Positions 1 to 12,316 are shown, counted from the first letter of the stretch. The stretch is DNA of 64,000 nucleotides from Nautilus pompilius (GCA_018389105.1 JACATO010000311.1:2376001-2440000), one strand, 5' to 3'. Notes: generated from the letters alone by a model not told the origin. Numbers and translations are program-made.

Positions 1-3000
1 AAGTATAATGTATTTATATCTTTATTTGATCTGTAATGCAAGTTTACCATTTTTTTTTGTTTATTTTTAATTCTCCATCTCTTTCTTTTATTGATATTAC
101 TAATGCCTAGTATAAAACAGTAAATTAATAATCACTTAGCAACCATGCAATCCTATAAAATAAAATTCTCCATTACACATGCTGAAATGCATTAAATGTC
201 TTTAATCAAGAAAATAAAATTTTACTTAATTATAAAAATGAGGCAGAATAAAGCAAGCTCAGTTCCTCTGCATTGGAATCTAGCTTATCAGTTATCATCA
301 GAACCAACCCACAGCTGGCAGGTAAGGCTAATCTGGTTTTCCGCGCGTGTGCATACTACAGTGGGTTATTTCAGCTAATATTAACTTGAAAGATGTCAGC
401 ACTACAGGTAACAATAATCTGATTTACCATCACCACGTATTCATTACAGGCAGCCTATTTCAGCTAATACTAATTAGCCAACACACCTGGCTTTATATCA
501 AGGGGTTCTAACACACATTTATTGATGCAAACAAGGCACAAAAACAAAACTACAAAGCAGAAGTAAATGTCTTTGCAGAATAAATATGCACAAACTATTT
601 TGTAAATAAAACTCCCTAACCACCACACAAACGTGTGAAGAAACTCTACTACTACTACTGAGAAATTAACAATTATTTCATCCATAAATAGTTTGTGGGT
701 GTGTATAGCAGTTTGTTCTACTCAAATGAAAAGCTATCATATATTCAGCTAATTTTTAAAAAGTTTTTTTTTTTAAATTTTCTTTTAAATAAACAAGGCA
801 AAAGGATTTAGTTCTTTCCCACAACTCACAAAATACTGCACCACATAACAATAAATTTTATTTTAAATGCTTTTGTTGCCCCCCCCCCCACCTCAGCACT
901 CACTCTATGTACAATTATTTGGCTTTTTTTTTGATGTTTCCAACTGCGGTAATTAAATTTCACCAATGTTTTGTTTCTTTTGGTTCTTGCTTCATGAAAG
1001 CCTGTATTCCACAAGATCGTTTAAACAACAATAGAATTACTTTTTACAATGCTCCATATTAGTGAGAGAAGATCCCATTAACCCTTTAATTTTTCCTGTC
1101 TGTCAAAATTCAAAACTAATTTATGGTAACAAGAGAATCATGGAAGTCACTACCTTCACTCAGCAGGTGCAGGAAAATTTCCTGGTCCTCAGTACCACAC
1201 TGATCATCATGGTTGATGCATACACCTAGATCTATCAGAATGACAACTTGATTGTATGAAGTGAGCACTGATAGTGAGGGAAATTTTGATGATGTCGGAT
1301 AGTCTGTGGTGAAAGGGAATACTCACCATCAGGTACGACATGGTGAGAAAAATGAATATCAAGTGAGAAGGTGATCTGACTGACCCAGAGTGTGTGACCA
1401 TGAAGAGAGTAGTTCTAGCATTGGATGGCACCACCAGCCTCGTACCTTCCACCTGTGCGCTCAACCTTTGTATGGCTGCGCAGTGGTGGTTTGATACCAA
1501 CTTTGCCTGTTTTTGATAGAGGTAAATAATCCAACCAGACCTCCATGCCCACCCCTCTTATCGCAAGTCAGGAAAGATTACTCCAGACTTGTTGGTGCCA
1601 CCCTCTACTTACTATATCCTTCCCTGCACTCCACCAATGCCAAAACAATGGTAGTTATGTTATATTTTTGTTTGTATATTCATTTTATTTTTTGCACACA
1701 ATGTGATTGGGTTTTCAACCTTACACTGCCAGTTAAGGATTGACAAACAAAAAATTACAACTACAAGTACAACTAAAAGCTTTCGCATGTTTGACATATG
1801 TAAACAGACAACGTGCATTATTTGCTACATCTTTTCAGCATTAATCCACTCAATTATCTACCCTCTCATACTACTATTGTCCTGCTCCCACCAAGATGAT
1901 AAATTGGTTTGTTTTCATCGTAAAGTTAGAAGTAGATTCTTTTTTTTAAACTTTCTGCAACACTAATCAGGCTGTGATTAAGATCAATAAAGTGTCTTGC
2001 CATTCTACAAAGATATGAAAGAAGTGGTGAGTAGCAAACACTGCATTATAAAATGCAAAATGTACCAGTGTAGTTTATCAAAGTCAAATCATCGAGGAAC
2101 TCAAAAACAGAATTGAAATAAAAACTTTGATTTTAGTTTCCAATGTCAGAAAAATAAAAATGTACTATTTTTAGAAAGTTATTCTTTATTCTGTTTTGAA
2201 ATATGTTATTTCCAGTTACTCATTAGCTTTAGAAGATTCTATATTTAAACCATGTAGTTGTAGTGTAGTTTAAATGTGGAAGAATTTCATAGCATGAGCA
2301 ACTACTTCAACAGTTTTAAATGGAAAGTGCATGCACAACCCAGGTCATCCTTCCATCTTTAAAGTAAGTTGTAAATAATTGCATTTAATAAACACACTTA
2401 AAAGATGATAAATAATAAGATATATAGAGTAATTAAAGCAAACTATGGTGCTCTTGAACAGGCACACATTTTAAGTTCCAAGATGCTTTGTTTGAAAAAC
2501 AGAAAATATTCTCTAAAAGTTGAGAAACATTTCATTCATTTAAAAAATATTTAAATCTGTGTCAAATGTAAATAATTTTGTAATTTTTTGTTACATGCTT
2601 AAAATGAGCTGGCAGGTAAGAAAAGAGTTCAACATAAGCTGCTGCTTTCTCAAACTGAGTGCGGATATTTCATCATATTTTGACCATCACAAATTAGACT
2701 TTAAAGTATTTGTCACTGCTTGGTTAACATGTGAACATCCTTATCAAACAGTTTTTTTTTTTTTTTTAAAAAAAATTGAATAAACATTCGGCAGTCATGG
2801 AAGTTTTCAAATGCACATAAGTGTGTAGTACGAGCTATCTATTATTTTCAGCCTTATGTCTTAGAAATGTTGTTTTTTTTAAAGTCAAATTACTAATAAG
2901 ATTTTTACCTCTTCAATCACATAACTGTTTACTGAATTTCTTATATTTAGTTTTAAAAAGCTATTTCCACTTTATTTACTACCTGTCAATAACTGAAAAC

Positions 3001-3285
3001 GAGAAGTGAATATAAAACAAAAACTTGGCATAAGAAAAGTCATCACCATTTTTATAAGTGAACTTTAGCCAAACATCAGAAAAGTAAAAGGTGTATCAGC
3101 ACCACAAGAATGCAGTTCTTAAATTTATTGGGTTTCTGTTGTCTATTGTTTAAGTGGCATTAAGTCAATTAAAATTTAACAAGAGAAAACAGAACCACTG
3201 AAGCAAACACCCTTTCTAAGTAAAACACAATATCTTAGTTCTTACTGAAGGTGGTACTTTTTTTTTTTTTTAATTTCCTAAGGTC
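1..3285. other. AT-rich intronic or flanking DNA, no supported gene
   Basis: No convincing exon or RNA gene is visible. It contains an 11-C homopolymer (879-889), long T runs (for example near 2750-2767 and 3258-3271) and a duplicated short motif around 'atttcagctaat' (near 367 and 449). The block at about 1140-1640 is richer in G+C than its surroundings and has partly open frames on the minus strand, but I could not assign it to a family; it is listed as a finding. The stretch lies on the 3' side of the minus-strand Trio exon at 12172-12316, so it is probably intron. Confidence 0.5.
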
Positions 3286-3293
3286 TTCTAGGG

Positions 3294-3500
3294 CAGGCAT
3301 GTCAAATATGCGGCCCTTTGCAAGCACACCTGTGGCCCGCACAAAGGATACTAATTTGCAACAAAAATATTCTGCAATAAATTTTATTAAATGACTTCAA
3401 TTAGTTGTAATGTGCGCAATTGGTTGTTGTGTGTGGCCCTCATGACAACACATATGTGACCCATGTGGCCCTGGGGGGGACCCTCAGTTTGACATGCCTG
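3294..3500. mobile_element. hAT-type MITE, 207 bp, with perfect 8-bp TSD
   Basis: A short non-autonomous DNA transposon with no coding capacity. The outermost 13 bases form a perfect terminal inverted repeat (CAGGCATGTCAAA at 3294-3306, its complement at 3488-3500). The element is flanked by identical 8-bp direct repeats TTCTAGGG (3286-3293 and 3501-3508). An 8-bp duplication and a terminal CAG are characteristic of the hAT superfamily. The interior repeats GGCCC/GGGCC-rich blocks next to each end, as in a widespread class of hAT MITEs. The perfect TSD and TIR suggest a fairly young insertion mobilised in trans by an autonomous hAT elsewhere. Confidence 0.9.
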
Positions 3501-3794
3501 TTCTAGGGGATTAATCAAACCAGTGTGTTTGATTAGAGGAGAGATGAATACTGAACAATACCAAAACAAGAGCTGCTATCTAAAGAGAAGTCAGCACTGT
3601 ATACTGTCAAGACTATAAACTAGACAGATGGGGCAAGGGCCTTGAGTGTTAGCATGTCAAATATTAATTCTAGAGCATTCCTGTTTCTGTGGCAATGGTG
3701 ACTCATCTGCTAATGGTAGTCAAGCTAGAGCCAAAAGCTCCAGAATTTATCCCAGACCTGCTAACACTGAAAACCCACCACTATTTACCAACTA

Positions 3795-6700
3795 CAGTAA
3801 TACCTCGAACATTCGCAAGGTTAGGTTCCAGAACCCATCGCGGATCAGGAGGAATCACGAATGTTTGGTACGAGTCACTAAAAATGCTAATAAATGCTTA
3901 TTTCTTTCTAGAGTTTAAACCCTAAATATGACCCAAATCATGCTCCCAAAGCACTTTAATTTCATTTAAAAGTTAGCTTAATACATTACCTTTAAAAAAA
4001 GAAATAAATGGTTGATGAAAAAATAGAGTACAGTATCGCCTAATGGGTATTTGCCACACTAGTACGGTATACTAATGTTACCCCTATACTAATTCATTGG
4101 CAGCCATTTTTTTTGCACTCACAGTAAGGTAAAACCAAGTAACGAATGGGACTGTAAACTTAATGACTGACGTTTTCTTTGTCATTGTCAGGAAGGTAAA
4201 CTAGGTAAACTTCATATGTCACAGAAGTCATATAACGAAGGTACAATTCAATAAAATAAAGAAAACATGTATGTACTGTACGTAGAATATTGATGGAAGA
4301 TAATGATGATGATGAATTAGCTGTGCAGTACGGTGAAAATAATGAAAATGACTGCACAGCATACTTGAGGAGTTACAGCTCCTCAGAGTCCCCCTCTTCA
4401 GGGGCTTCTTTGGGTGGGGGTTCGTGCAAGGTTTGGGTTTCCAATCGAAGAACCAAGTTATTTTGCTCTGCTGCTGCTGTTTTTTCATAGTGGTGTAGAG
4501 GGTTCTGTATGTCTCCATGACTGAATTTAAGCCATTTATCGTTTTCAGAGCACGTTCAAAATAGGGATCCCACTCTATGTAGGATTGTAACTGCTGTTGA
4601 GTCCTCATGATTATTCAAAGACGTTCAATTGAAAGACCCTCGTCCTCCTCTTGTTGTTCTTGAGCTGATTCCTCTTCACTTGCTGACATGGTCAGCTCAA
4701 GCAAGTCATCATCCGTCAGGGGGTCAGAGTGGGCATCGATGAGTGTGTTGACTTCTTCTTCGGTGCAATCATCAAATCCTTCACCCCCAAGCAATTTTGC
4801 CAGTCTCACAGCCTTGTTGACAGCCTCATTGTGAATCTCCTCCAGCGAGAAGCCCTTGTACTCGTGGACTGCATCTGGCCACAGTTTTTTCCAGCATGCA
4901 GTGTGTGTTTCACTTTTCATTTCTTTGAGGGCAGACTGAATTATTGTAAGGCACGATGCTATGGTGAATTTCTTCCAGTATTCTTTTAGGGTCAAGTCCT
5001 CCATCGTATCCATTGCATTGACCAGGTGTTGCAGAGAGTTTTGTGTGTAGAGGGCCTTAAATGCATGGATCACGCCTTGGTCCATAGTTTGTATGAGGGA
5101 GGTGGTGTTGGAAGGGAGGAATTCGATCTGCACACCATCATACGACAAATCTAGGGGGTGCCCTCCGGCATTGTCCATGAGTAGCAACACCTTAAATTCA
5201 AGGCCTTGGTTGAGAAGGTATTTCTCCACTTCAGGGATGAAACACCGGTGGAACCAGTCGGATGCTATGACTTTAGTTATCCAGGCCTTTGGGTTATGCA
5301 TCCAGTAGACAGGCAGGGCATTCTTATTCTTGTTCTTGAGGGTCCTGGGGTTTGCAGACTTATAAATCAGGCCTGGTGTGAGCAAGTGGCCAGCAGCATT
5401 CCCACACATAATGAGCGTGATTCTGTCCTTTTGTGCCTTAAATCCAGGAGCTTTGGCCTCTTCCTTCATCAGGTATGTTCTCGATGGCATTTTCTTCCAG
5501 AATAATCCAGTCTCATCCATGTTTAAGACCTGTTCAGGCCTGTATCCCTTCCCCTGGATGATTTGTTTGAAGGTCTCCGGATACCTCTCTACGGCTTCTA
5601 CGTCAGCAGATGCAGTCTCTCCATGCAATCTCACACTCCTTAGGTTATAATGGTTTGAAAACTTTTCAAACCACCCCCTGCTGGCCTGAAAACTTCCAGG
5701 GTATGGTGGTGTCGATGTTCCTGGCTGCAGGTCTTGTGTATCCTCTTCAACAAGCTTCTTATAAAGATTTAAAGCCTTCCCCCCGAATCATGTTGCCCTG
5801 CAAGGGCATGTCCTTTTTACAGCAGTCTTCAATCCATAATGAAAGTGAAGATTCCATCTTAACAATGTATGGGTCTCTTTTGGTCGAAACCTGCTTTGCT
5901 TCATGCAGGTAGCTCTTGGAGACCAATTTTCTAATTTCGGCCTCTTTACTCTTTATAGAGCGTACAGTGCTTTCATTCATGCCATATTGGCGTGCTACGC
6001 TTGTAGCAGTCTCACCAGATTTAAACAAATCTAAAACCTTTACTTTTTCCTCTAGTGTCATCACCTTCTTCTGATGCTTAGGAACACTGCTAGGAGCCTT
6101 AGAATGCGCGGAACGTTTAGGCATCTTGAGGGTTTTTAGAATTAAGTAAAAACCAAGGAAAAAGGCACTGAAAACACTTATCACACTTGTACGGAATACG
6201 CGCGTGTTGAAATGAGATTCGGGAAGATGAACCGCGGCTTCACTCATACACTAGTGACAGTACGTACACAAAGCATCCAAGCTACAAGCCAATCAGCAAC
6301 GAGGAAAGCTGGTACCCTGCTGTGTGATTGGTTACTTCCAACCCTTCCAGCCAATAGCGTGTCATCATGGAGCCTAAGTCATCGCCCAAACCCGATACAT
6401 TATGCATTTGCTATGAACACTAGCAGAAAATTTATAATTTTTGTTGAATTTACGTAGTATTTTCTAATAATTATGTAACCATTAGCGTTCCAAAGGGAAT
6501 AAACTTTGCGAATGGGTATTGCATCTTGTAAAGGTACAGTACAGTACTTTACATAAAAAGGAATGTTTTCATAGGAAAGCGAAGCTTTTTCGAAGGAATT
6601 TCTTAACTGATTTCTTGTATGTCTTTAACTCCCCCCCCAAAAAACAGAAGAATTAACAAAATTTTTCTTACCGATTTTACACTTAAAAGCATGAAAACTT

Positions 6701-6857
6701 ATAAATTACTTCAAAAATTAAAAATAAACACTTCTGAAGGGTTTTTCGAGGATTTCACAAATTTCGCAGACCTGTGAAAAAAATCACGGATGCAAATTAG
6801 TTAGGTTCTAATGAAAATTTCTCGAATCCAGAAATGCAAATGCATGAGGTATGACTG
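3795..6857 (-). mobile_element. Tigger (pogo/Tc1-mariner) DNA transposon, nearly complete
   Basis: An element of about 3.06 kb flanked by TA dinucleotides (3793-3794 and 6858-6859). The ends form an inverted repeat: the left begins CAGTAATACCTCGAACATTC and the right, read inward on the other strand, CAGTCATACCTCATGCATTT. This matches the CAG..ATACCTCG ends of Tigger elements and TA target duplication. Further subterminal similarity follows (GTTAGGTTC near both ends). It carries one minus-strand gene, a pogo/Tigger transposase (about 4373-6124), with leader and trailer of several hundred bases. G+C and CpG content are clearly higher than the host sequence, consistent with a recent arrival. Confidence 0.93.
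4373..6124 (-). pseudogene. Tigger/pogo transposase, frameshifted but catalytic core intact
   Basis: The enzyme family excises the element from TA sites and reinserts it. The start is the ATG at 6122-6124 (MPKRSAHS...). The N-terminus holds a CENP-B/psq-type helix-turn-helix (TLEEKVKVLDLFKSGET, then MNESTVRSI), followed by the second DNA-binding region and a DDE_1 catalytic domain. Catalytic aspartates are in NMDETGLFWK, LLLMDNAGGHP and IQTMDQGV, with 30 residues between the last two, as in pogo/Tigger. A Glu/Asp-rich acidic tail follows. Breaks: one extra G in a run of G/C near 5776-5781 shifts the frame between the N-terminal and catalytic parts; a TGA at 4615-4617 interrupts the C-terminus, after which the same frame continues with a Tigger-like tail; a second shift lies near 4400-4440 before the terminal acidic residues. 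Otherwise remarkably undamaged. The run-length difference could be a sequencing error. Confidence 0.92.
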
Positions 6858-6859
6858 TA

Positions 6860-7645
6860 CATCAGAAGCACTTTTCAAGAGATTAGACAGCACTATTTTC
6901 ATAGGAAATCAGCAATCAAAACTATAGTGACAAAAGATTAGACAGACATTTCTCACAGAAATTCCAGTCAAAATGCAAGAAGTTAACTAAAAAAAGCAAT
7001 AAAGCTGAATATCATTTAAACCATAGACAGCTAATTTTTTTCACAGAATTATCAAAACATCAAAAATAATATTTATAAAAAAACCAACAAAATCAATATC
7101 TGTAAATTAAAGAACAGTATAGAAATTATTCTAAATTAGAAACATTCTGATATGGATTAGCAGCTTTGTGGAAGACTGGCAGCAGATGGACAGGTAAATT
7201 CCACCTTTACTAAAGACCCATGTCCGATTCCATAAAAACCTAGCAAGAAAACATTTGGTAACTAAACATAGGCTCCTCTGACCCATCTTACATAATAACA
7301 TTTCAGCTAAAAAGATGCAAGTACTACATCTGTGTTAAATTGTGAGTGTTTCATTTCCTGTGGAACGAAAATTATCTAAAAGATAAATGGGTTTGACTGT
7401 CACAGGTACCATATAATGTAATTATAGAAAAAAATAATTCTACTTTCAAAGGTTATTGGCGCCCATACTGCAAGTGTCTGAAGTAGAGCATTAACATTAA
7501 GATAAACCATTAAAATCCAGTGCAAAACTGTTGGTTTTCTACTGCATCCATTTTAAAACAGGCTAAAAGAAAATATTTGCTTTAAAGTTATGTTCTTCCA
7601 ATTCCAGTACACATTTCTTTAAGGATGTCAAATTGAAATTATATA
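6860..7645. other. Non-coding AT-rich spacer
   Basis: Lies between the Tigger element and the mariner relic. I see no ORF, splice-bounded exon, tRNA-like box or long repeat in it; presumed intron of the Trio gene. Confidence 0.45.
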
Positions 7646-8890
7646 TACTGCAGTTTTGTGTATCGGTGACCTTGACCTTCAGTCTAATAATAGCCGCATA
7701 TAGTCATTGATCTACATGTGCTAGAGTGAACGTATGTTTAGTGCACTTGGCGATTTGTTGCAAGTTGAACAATGAAGGATCTTGATGAGCAATGTGTTTG
7801 TGTGAAATTCTGTTTTAAATTGGGAAGAACATTTACGGAGACTTTTCTAATGTTGCAACAGGCCTATGGGGAGGATTGTTTGAGCAGTATGCAATGTCAC
7901 AGGTGGTACCAGCGTTTCAAATCGGAAAGAACATTTACCAAAGACAATCCCAAATCTGGACGATCTTCCACGACAACAGACTACAATCACATTGAGAAAG
8001 TGTATGCTGTGATCTGTGGAAATCATTGCCTCACTGTCCGTGAAGTTTCTGAAGAAGTAGGCATCTGTAAAAGTTTGTACCAAATGATTTTAAAAGAAAA
8101 ATTGAACATACATTGAGTAGCTGCAAAATTTGTGCCGCATCTGCTGACAGATGAACAAAAAGAGAACCAAGTCAGTCAGGATCTCTTTGATCATTTGAAT
8201 GCTGATGAAATTTTTCTGATAAGTGTCATAACAGATGATGAAACATGGGTGTATGGCTACGATGTTGAAACAAAAAAGCAGTCATTGCAGTGGGTTGGAT
8301 CATCGTCGACATGACAAAAAAAAAGCACATCAGGGTCACTCAAATGTGAAGGTGATGTTGATAGTCTTTTTTGATTGGAAGGGCATCATTCATCATGAGT
8401 TTGTTCCACGTGGTCAGACAATCAATAAAGAGTTTTACTTGGATGTCCTGAGGCGGTTGAGAGAGGCAGTGTGAAGGCGGCATGAGGCATAGAAAAACAA
8501 AACCTGGATGCTGCACCATGACAACGCACCTGCTCACGTCACTCCTTATCAGCGACCTTTTGGCAAAGTATGAGATGACTCTTGTCCCCTAGCTGCCTTA
8601 CTCTCTGGATTTGGCCCCTGCAGACTTTTTTTTTTGTTCCCAAAGTTGAAATCCAACCTGAAAGGTCACCAATTTCAGACGATAGAAGAGATCAAAGAAA
8701 ATTTGCTACAAGAACTTCGTACTATCCCTAAAAACACATTCCAGGATGCGTTCCAAAACTGGAAAAAAAGTTTGGAGCAGTGTATCAACAGTGGAGGGAA
8801 CTATTTTGAAGGAGACAAGTCTAATTAAATTGTAAGTAAAGCAATAAATTTGTTTTTTTAAAAGTTTGGTTTCTTTTTGGACAGATCTCA
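7646..8890 (+). mobile_element. mariner-like element, decayed
   Basis: A mariner-sized (about 1.25 kb) element around a broken transposase. The right end is clear: GATCTCA at 8884-8890 followed by TA, which read inward gives TGAGATCTGTCCAAAAAG, a typical mariner terminal sequence. The left end is degenerate; I place it near 7646 because transposase leader-like sequence (TATCGG..ACCTTGACCTT) starts just inside. The inverted repeat cannot be aligned convincingly on the left, so truncation is possible. Confidence 0.8.
7772..8828 (+). pseudogene. mariner transposase pseudogene (D,D34D type)
   Basis: Fragments of one transposase follow one another on the plus strand in shifting frames. The first 114 codons (from ATG 7772) hold the paired helix-turn-helix DNA-binding region (KFCFKLGRTFTET, GEDCLSSMQCHRWYQRFKS) and the GRSSTTTDYNHIEKV linker. 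Next comes the first catalytic block TDDETWVYGYDVET (about 8232-8273), then LHHDNAPAHVT (about 8511-8543) and LDLAPADFFFLFPKLK (about 8596-8648), corresponding to the D, D34D triad. The C-terminus ends GGNYFEGDKSN before TAA at 8826-8828. Stops (for example TGA after LNIH at 8114-8116) and several frameshifts, including one in a T run near 8626-8635, make it non-functional. Family knowledge: cut-and-paste transposition into TA. Confidence 0.9.
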
Positions 8891-9949
8891 TATATATAAT
8901 TTTGATTTTAAACTTCATGTTTTTCAAGCACATTTTCTTTGTCTGTATATTTTTCATTTTCCATAAAACAGTCTTTGTCTAAGTATGGTAGTGGTCTGTA
9001 CCAGATCTGGAAAACTAAGTTTATCAGAGCACCTTTTTGTTGTTGATTTTCTTTCTCTGTTTCTGCATGTAAGAAACAAACAAAAATTAAGTTGGAATAT
9101 TTTTTCATATTAAGAAATTTAAATTAATCTCTTTTGAAAGTAGGAAACCATATTTCTAATAAAATGACCGATTTATTTCATTTATAAAACAATGTTAATA
9201 TAAGTTTAATACCCAAAATAATTGAATTGAAACCATGCATAGCAAAACTAAACTAAATCTTGTTGGCATATGCAACCCATAATTTAGTTAAGCTATAAAG
9301 CATTCATAATAATTATACACAAAGAAAACAAAACTTATGGCAAACTGAAGCAGTATTACATTCATCATCCTTTACAACAAAATAAAATTTAATTAAACTG
9401 GTTGTGCAAACCTTCTGAAAAGGGGAAAACATCTGGCATTACATTTGTTCCATCTAAAATGGAGATTTATGCAATTTAAATATTCACAAAATACATGTGC
9501 AATGTAAGCATTTGTGTAATTTTTATATTTAGAATATTGTTTTAGGAAAGGAGCTATTTAGTGCGTAAAGCTATTTAGTGCATACATATGTGAACTGAAA
9601 GAATTCCATAAATGATTCATAAAGCAGCTGAAGAAACCAACTGATAGATCACAAGGAAGTTACTAACACCATTAAAAGAGAGTTGTTTGTAAAAAAATTC
9701 TTCTGTCAATCGCATTTATAAAATTACAACAAAGAAAAGAAAAAAGAAGCAAAAGACAGAGATGGAAGTTAACATGAAGGGGACATGTATCCTCAGAAAT
9801 GTATATTTAATTAATTCACCTGACATGCAATGATCAGTGCTTTTCTTTCTTAATGAGCATTTATTCACTGCAGGTGGTAAGCCTTCTTTCCAATATGAAA
9901 TTAGAAAGGTGTATTGATGAAGTCCACTTCCACCATGACTTTATCTGGA

Positions 9950-10035
9950 TCAAAAGAAATGTATGTCTGCCCTACTAGAATCTTCAATTTTAGATGTGGG
10001 AGGAAATGACAGTGCTGATACCATGTACTTAAAAA
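9950..10035 (-). repeat. Fragment of the window's SINE-like repeat, inverted
   Basis: On the minus strand this reads TTTCCTCCCACATCTAAAAT, matching the core 'tttcctcccatatctaaaaa' found in plus-orientation copies at 43.4 kb and in variant form at 19.1, 22.0, 51.7 and 61.2 kb. Only the core is recognisable, so the copy is a truncated or old fragment. Confidence 0.45.
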
Positions 10036-11261
10036 CAAGAGCAAATATTTTAAAAAATGACTACATTTTTTAACACAATTTAAAAAAAACAAAAACAAAC
10101 TTGCAGTGCAACTCTGGCCCTGCAATCTCCATTTGCTAATGCAATCATAAAAAGCATAAGTACTGTATTAATAAAAGAATCCTCATATCAAATGGATAAT
10201 CATATTTCACAAATGTATATACAATATAAAAAACCATAAATGCAACAGAAAAAAAAATGTCATCCAGAGTAATTTTAAAGTTTTTTTTGTTTCCAGAATC
10301 CGCAATGATAAGATTCAGCAATTATTCTGATGTAATGATGGATCCTCTAGACTGGAACAATCAATTTTCTATAGAAATAAATCTATAAGTACATATGAAG
10401 ATATCAAAGTTAAATAATCAAATGGTAGTTCTTCCTCTGTCATTGCCTACCATCCATAAAGTAGGAATACCTCTACATTTCATAGAATCCACAATTATAA
10501 TAAAAGAACCAAGACAGTTTATTAACTCAAAACAATATTAAAACATTTTTCTGCTCAGTTTTAACTGGCAATGGTTGGAGTTGCCTTTGATTTATTTCCA
10601 AAACAACAGTTACTAACTAGAAAGATTAATCTCTAAGATTGTTCAGCATAACAAAAGTTTTAAAGTCTAATAAGATGATACAGAATCAGACAAGTTGTTC
10701 TAAAGTATGTGCCCTAAAACAATCAGAGATGCAATGATTAATTCTGAATAAAAAGTTAGCTAAAAATAGTAAAGCTATTTTTTTTTATTCTTGTGTAAAT
10801 TTAAGAGAACAGATGTTGATAACACTGGAATCATATTCAATATATTAAACATTTTAATAAAAAATATATTACATGAACTTTTTTCCAGTGTTTTATCATG
10901 GACTTCCAGAAAATGATATAAAAACTAATGGAATTTAGTAAATCAGCATGGTTAGAAGCCACTCCATCTGTATAGCATAACAAAACCTCTCAATACAATT
11001 TAAACCTTCAGATATTTTGTATCCATACAAAGCTATCACTCCTGGCAACCATAGGCCCAACATTTTTACACACAATTATGGAAAGACTTAGATTACCGAA
11101 TAATCTGACACAGCGTGTATTCTAGCTTTTTTAAAAAGTCATCAACTAATCTTGTAGGCTTCTTTATGCTGCAACTGAGATGGTTAAAGTTAAAAAAACA
11201 AGCATCTGCAATTTATTTAAAACGAATTCACTGATGGCATTTCATAACATTCATTTCTGAG

Positions 11262-11263
<2 letters not shown>

Positions 11264-11323
<60 letters not shown>
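11264..11323. repeat. (TAA)20 microsatellite
   Basis: Sixty bases of uninterrupted TAA, exactly 20 units by count, within the Trio intron. Perfect purity suggests that it is length-variable in the population. Confidence 0.98.
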
Positions 11324-11324
<1 letters not shown>

Positions 11325-12171
11325 GATCAAAGATCAGGTACACATTTTATTTCAAGGACAAAAGTCTGTAGAACATCTAGAAAGAAATTAGATACAGAAT
11401 CGTATGAGTGGCTCTAAAACAATTAGAGATGTAATAAATAATTATGAATAGAAAGTTGATCATTAAAAGAATGTTTTATCTAAGTTTAAGAAACAGTAAA
11501 GTTGAAAACTCCAGAAACTATTTTGGGCTCAATTATGATTTTGTTCATTAAAAATAACAGATTAGATTGTCAGATATAAAGAAAAACATATCAGTGTAGC
11601 ACTGTTGGCAGTGTTGTTTTGATACCAAAAAGGTTAGCCAGATTCTTTCACCTTTCTGCTCCATGTGAATTTCTAGTAAGAGGAGTTCTAATGAGGTGTT
11701 TCCATTTTCTGTGCAATGCTAGTAAATTCCATTAAAAACCAAGTTGCTGTACATAGCATTATCCTCAACAAAGAAATCTCCCAATGGGACCCCCATTAAA
11801 ATGTCAGTCAGAATGGCAATAATACAAATTTTCAGGAATTATTTTCTTGTTCTTTTTCATAGAAATTACCAATAAAAATCTTAAATTCATAAGCTATTAA
11901 AAGATGCTAAGGTACAAGCAAACCTGAGCATGAAATAAAAGCAAAAACAACGGTCCAGCCAAATGAAACAAATTCTTTCATATATAAACATTTTTAACCT
12001 GATAATCAAGCCTATTATTTTACAAGCTCTCAACAAATGTTGGAATAAAGAAAAAACAAACAAAGATAGACAGACAAACAAACCACTCAGTTCATTAAAA
12101 AAAAAAAAAAACAAGTAAAGATTTTCAACTCCAAAAATATTGTTGCATGTTAGAATCAATGGCAATCTTAC

Positions 12172-12316
12172 CTTCATTGCTGAAAGATTTGCAGTAGCCT
12201 TCTTTTGTATCCTGTCTCCCTTGATGTCAAAAGGTGGAGTTGGTGTATGTTTTTCCAGACCACTTTTCTCGATCTTGCTTTGGCTCAACTTCCTCACAGG
12301 ATCTATCAGCCATTTT
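12172..12316 (-). CDS. trio: Trio/Kalirin RhoGEF, internal exon with RKWL-DPVRKLS motif
   Basis: This 145-nt exon is read on the minus strand. The acceptor is gtatttag (AG at 12318-12317) and the donor ATGAAG|gtaagatt (GT at 12171-12170). The first base completes an Arg codon begun in the preceding exon (17962-18061), then 48 codons follow and the exon ends in phase 0. The start KWLIDPVRKLSQSK, after the junctional R, matches the RKWLTSPVRRLSSGK-like segment that follows the first SH3 domain in Trio and Kalirin. The rest is basic and Ser/Thr/Pro-containing (HTPTPPFDIKGDRIQKKATA) with no folded domain, typical of the linker to the second DH-PH unit. It belongs to a large cytoplasmic guanine-nucleotide exchange factor that activates Rac/Rho in axon guidance and cell migration (family knowledge). 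The ORF extends past both borders only by chance read-through of intron. Confidence 0.9.

Larger units (their letters stand above)
8893..12171. other. Trio intron sequence, no exon found
   Basis: AT-rich DNA between the mariner relic and the RKWL-motif exon. The next coding exon after K48 of that exon must start in phase 0, but I could not recognise a DH2-proximal exon here. It contains a SINE-like fragment near 9950-10035 and the (TAA)20 tract at 11264-11323; otherwise low-complexity A/T-rich sequence. Confidence 0.5.

Noticed and set aside
3646..3925. Plus-strand ORFs of 78-90 codons at the left end of the Tigger element
   Set aside because: They run across the host-transposon boundary and the TIR, so they cannot be an ancestral host or element gene.
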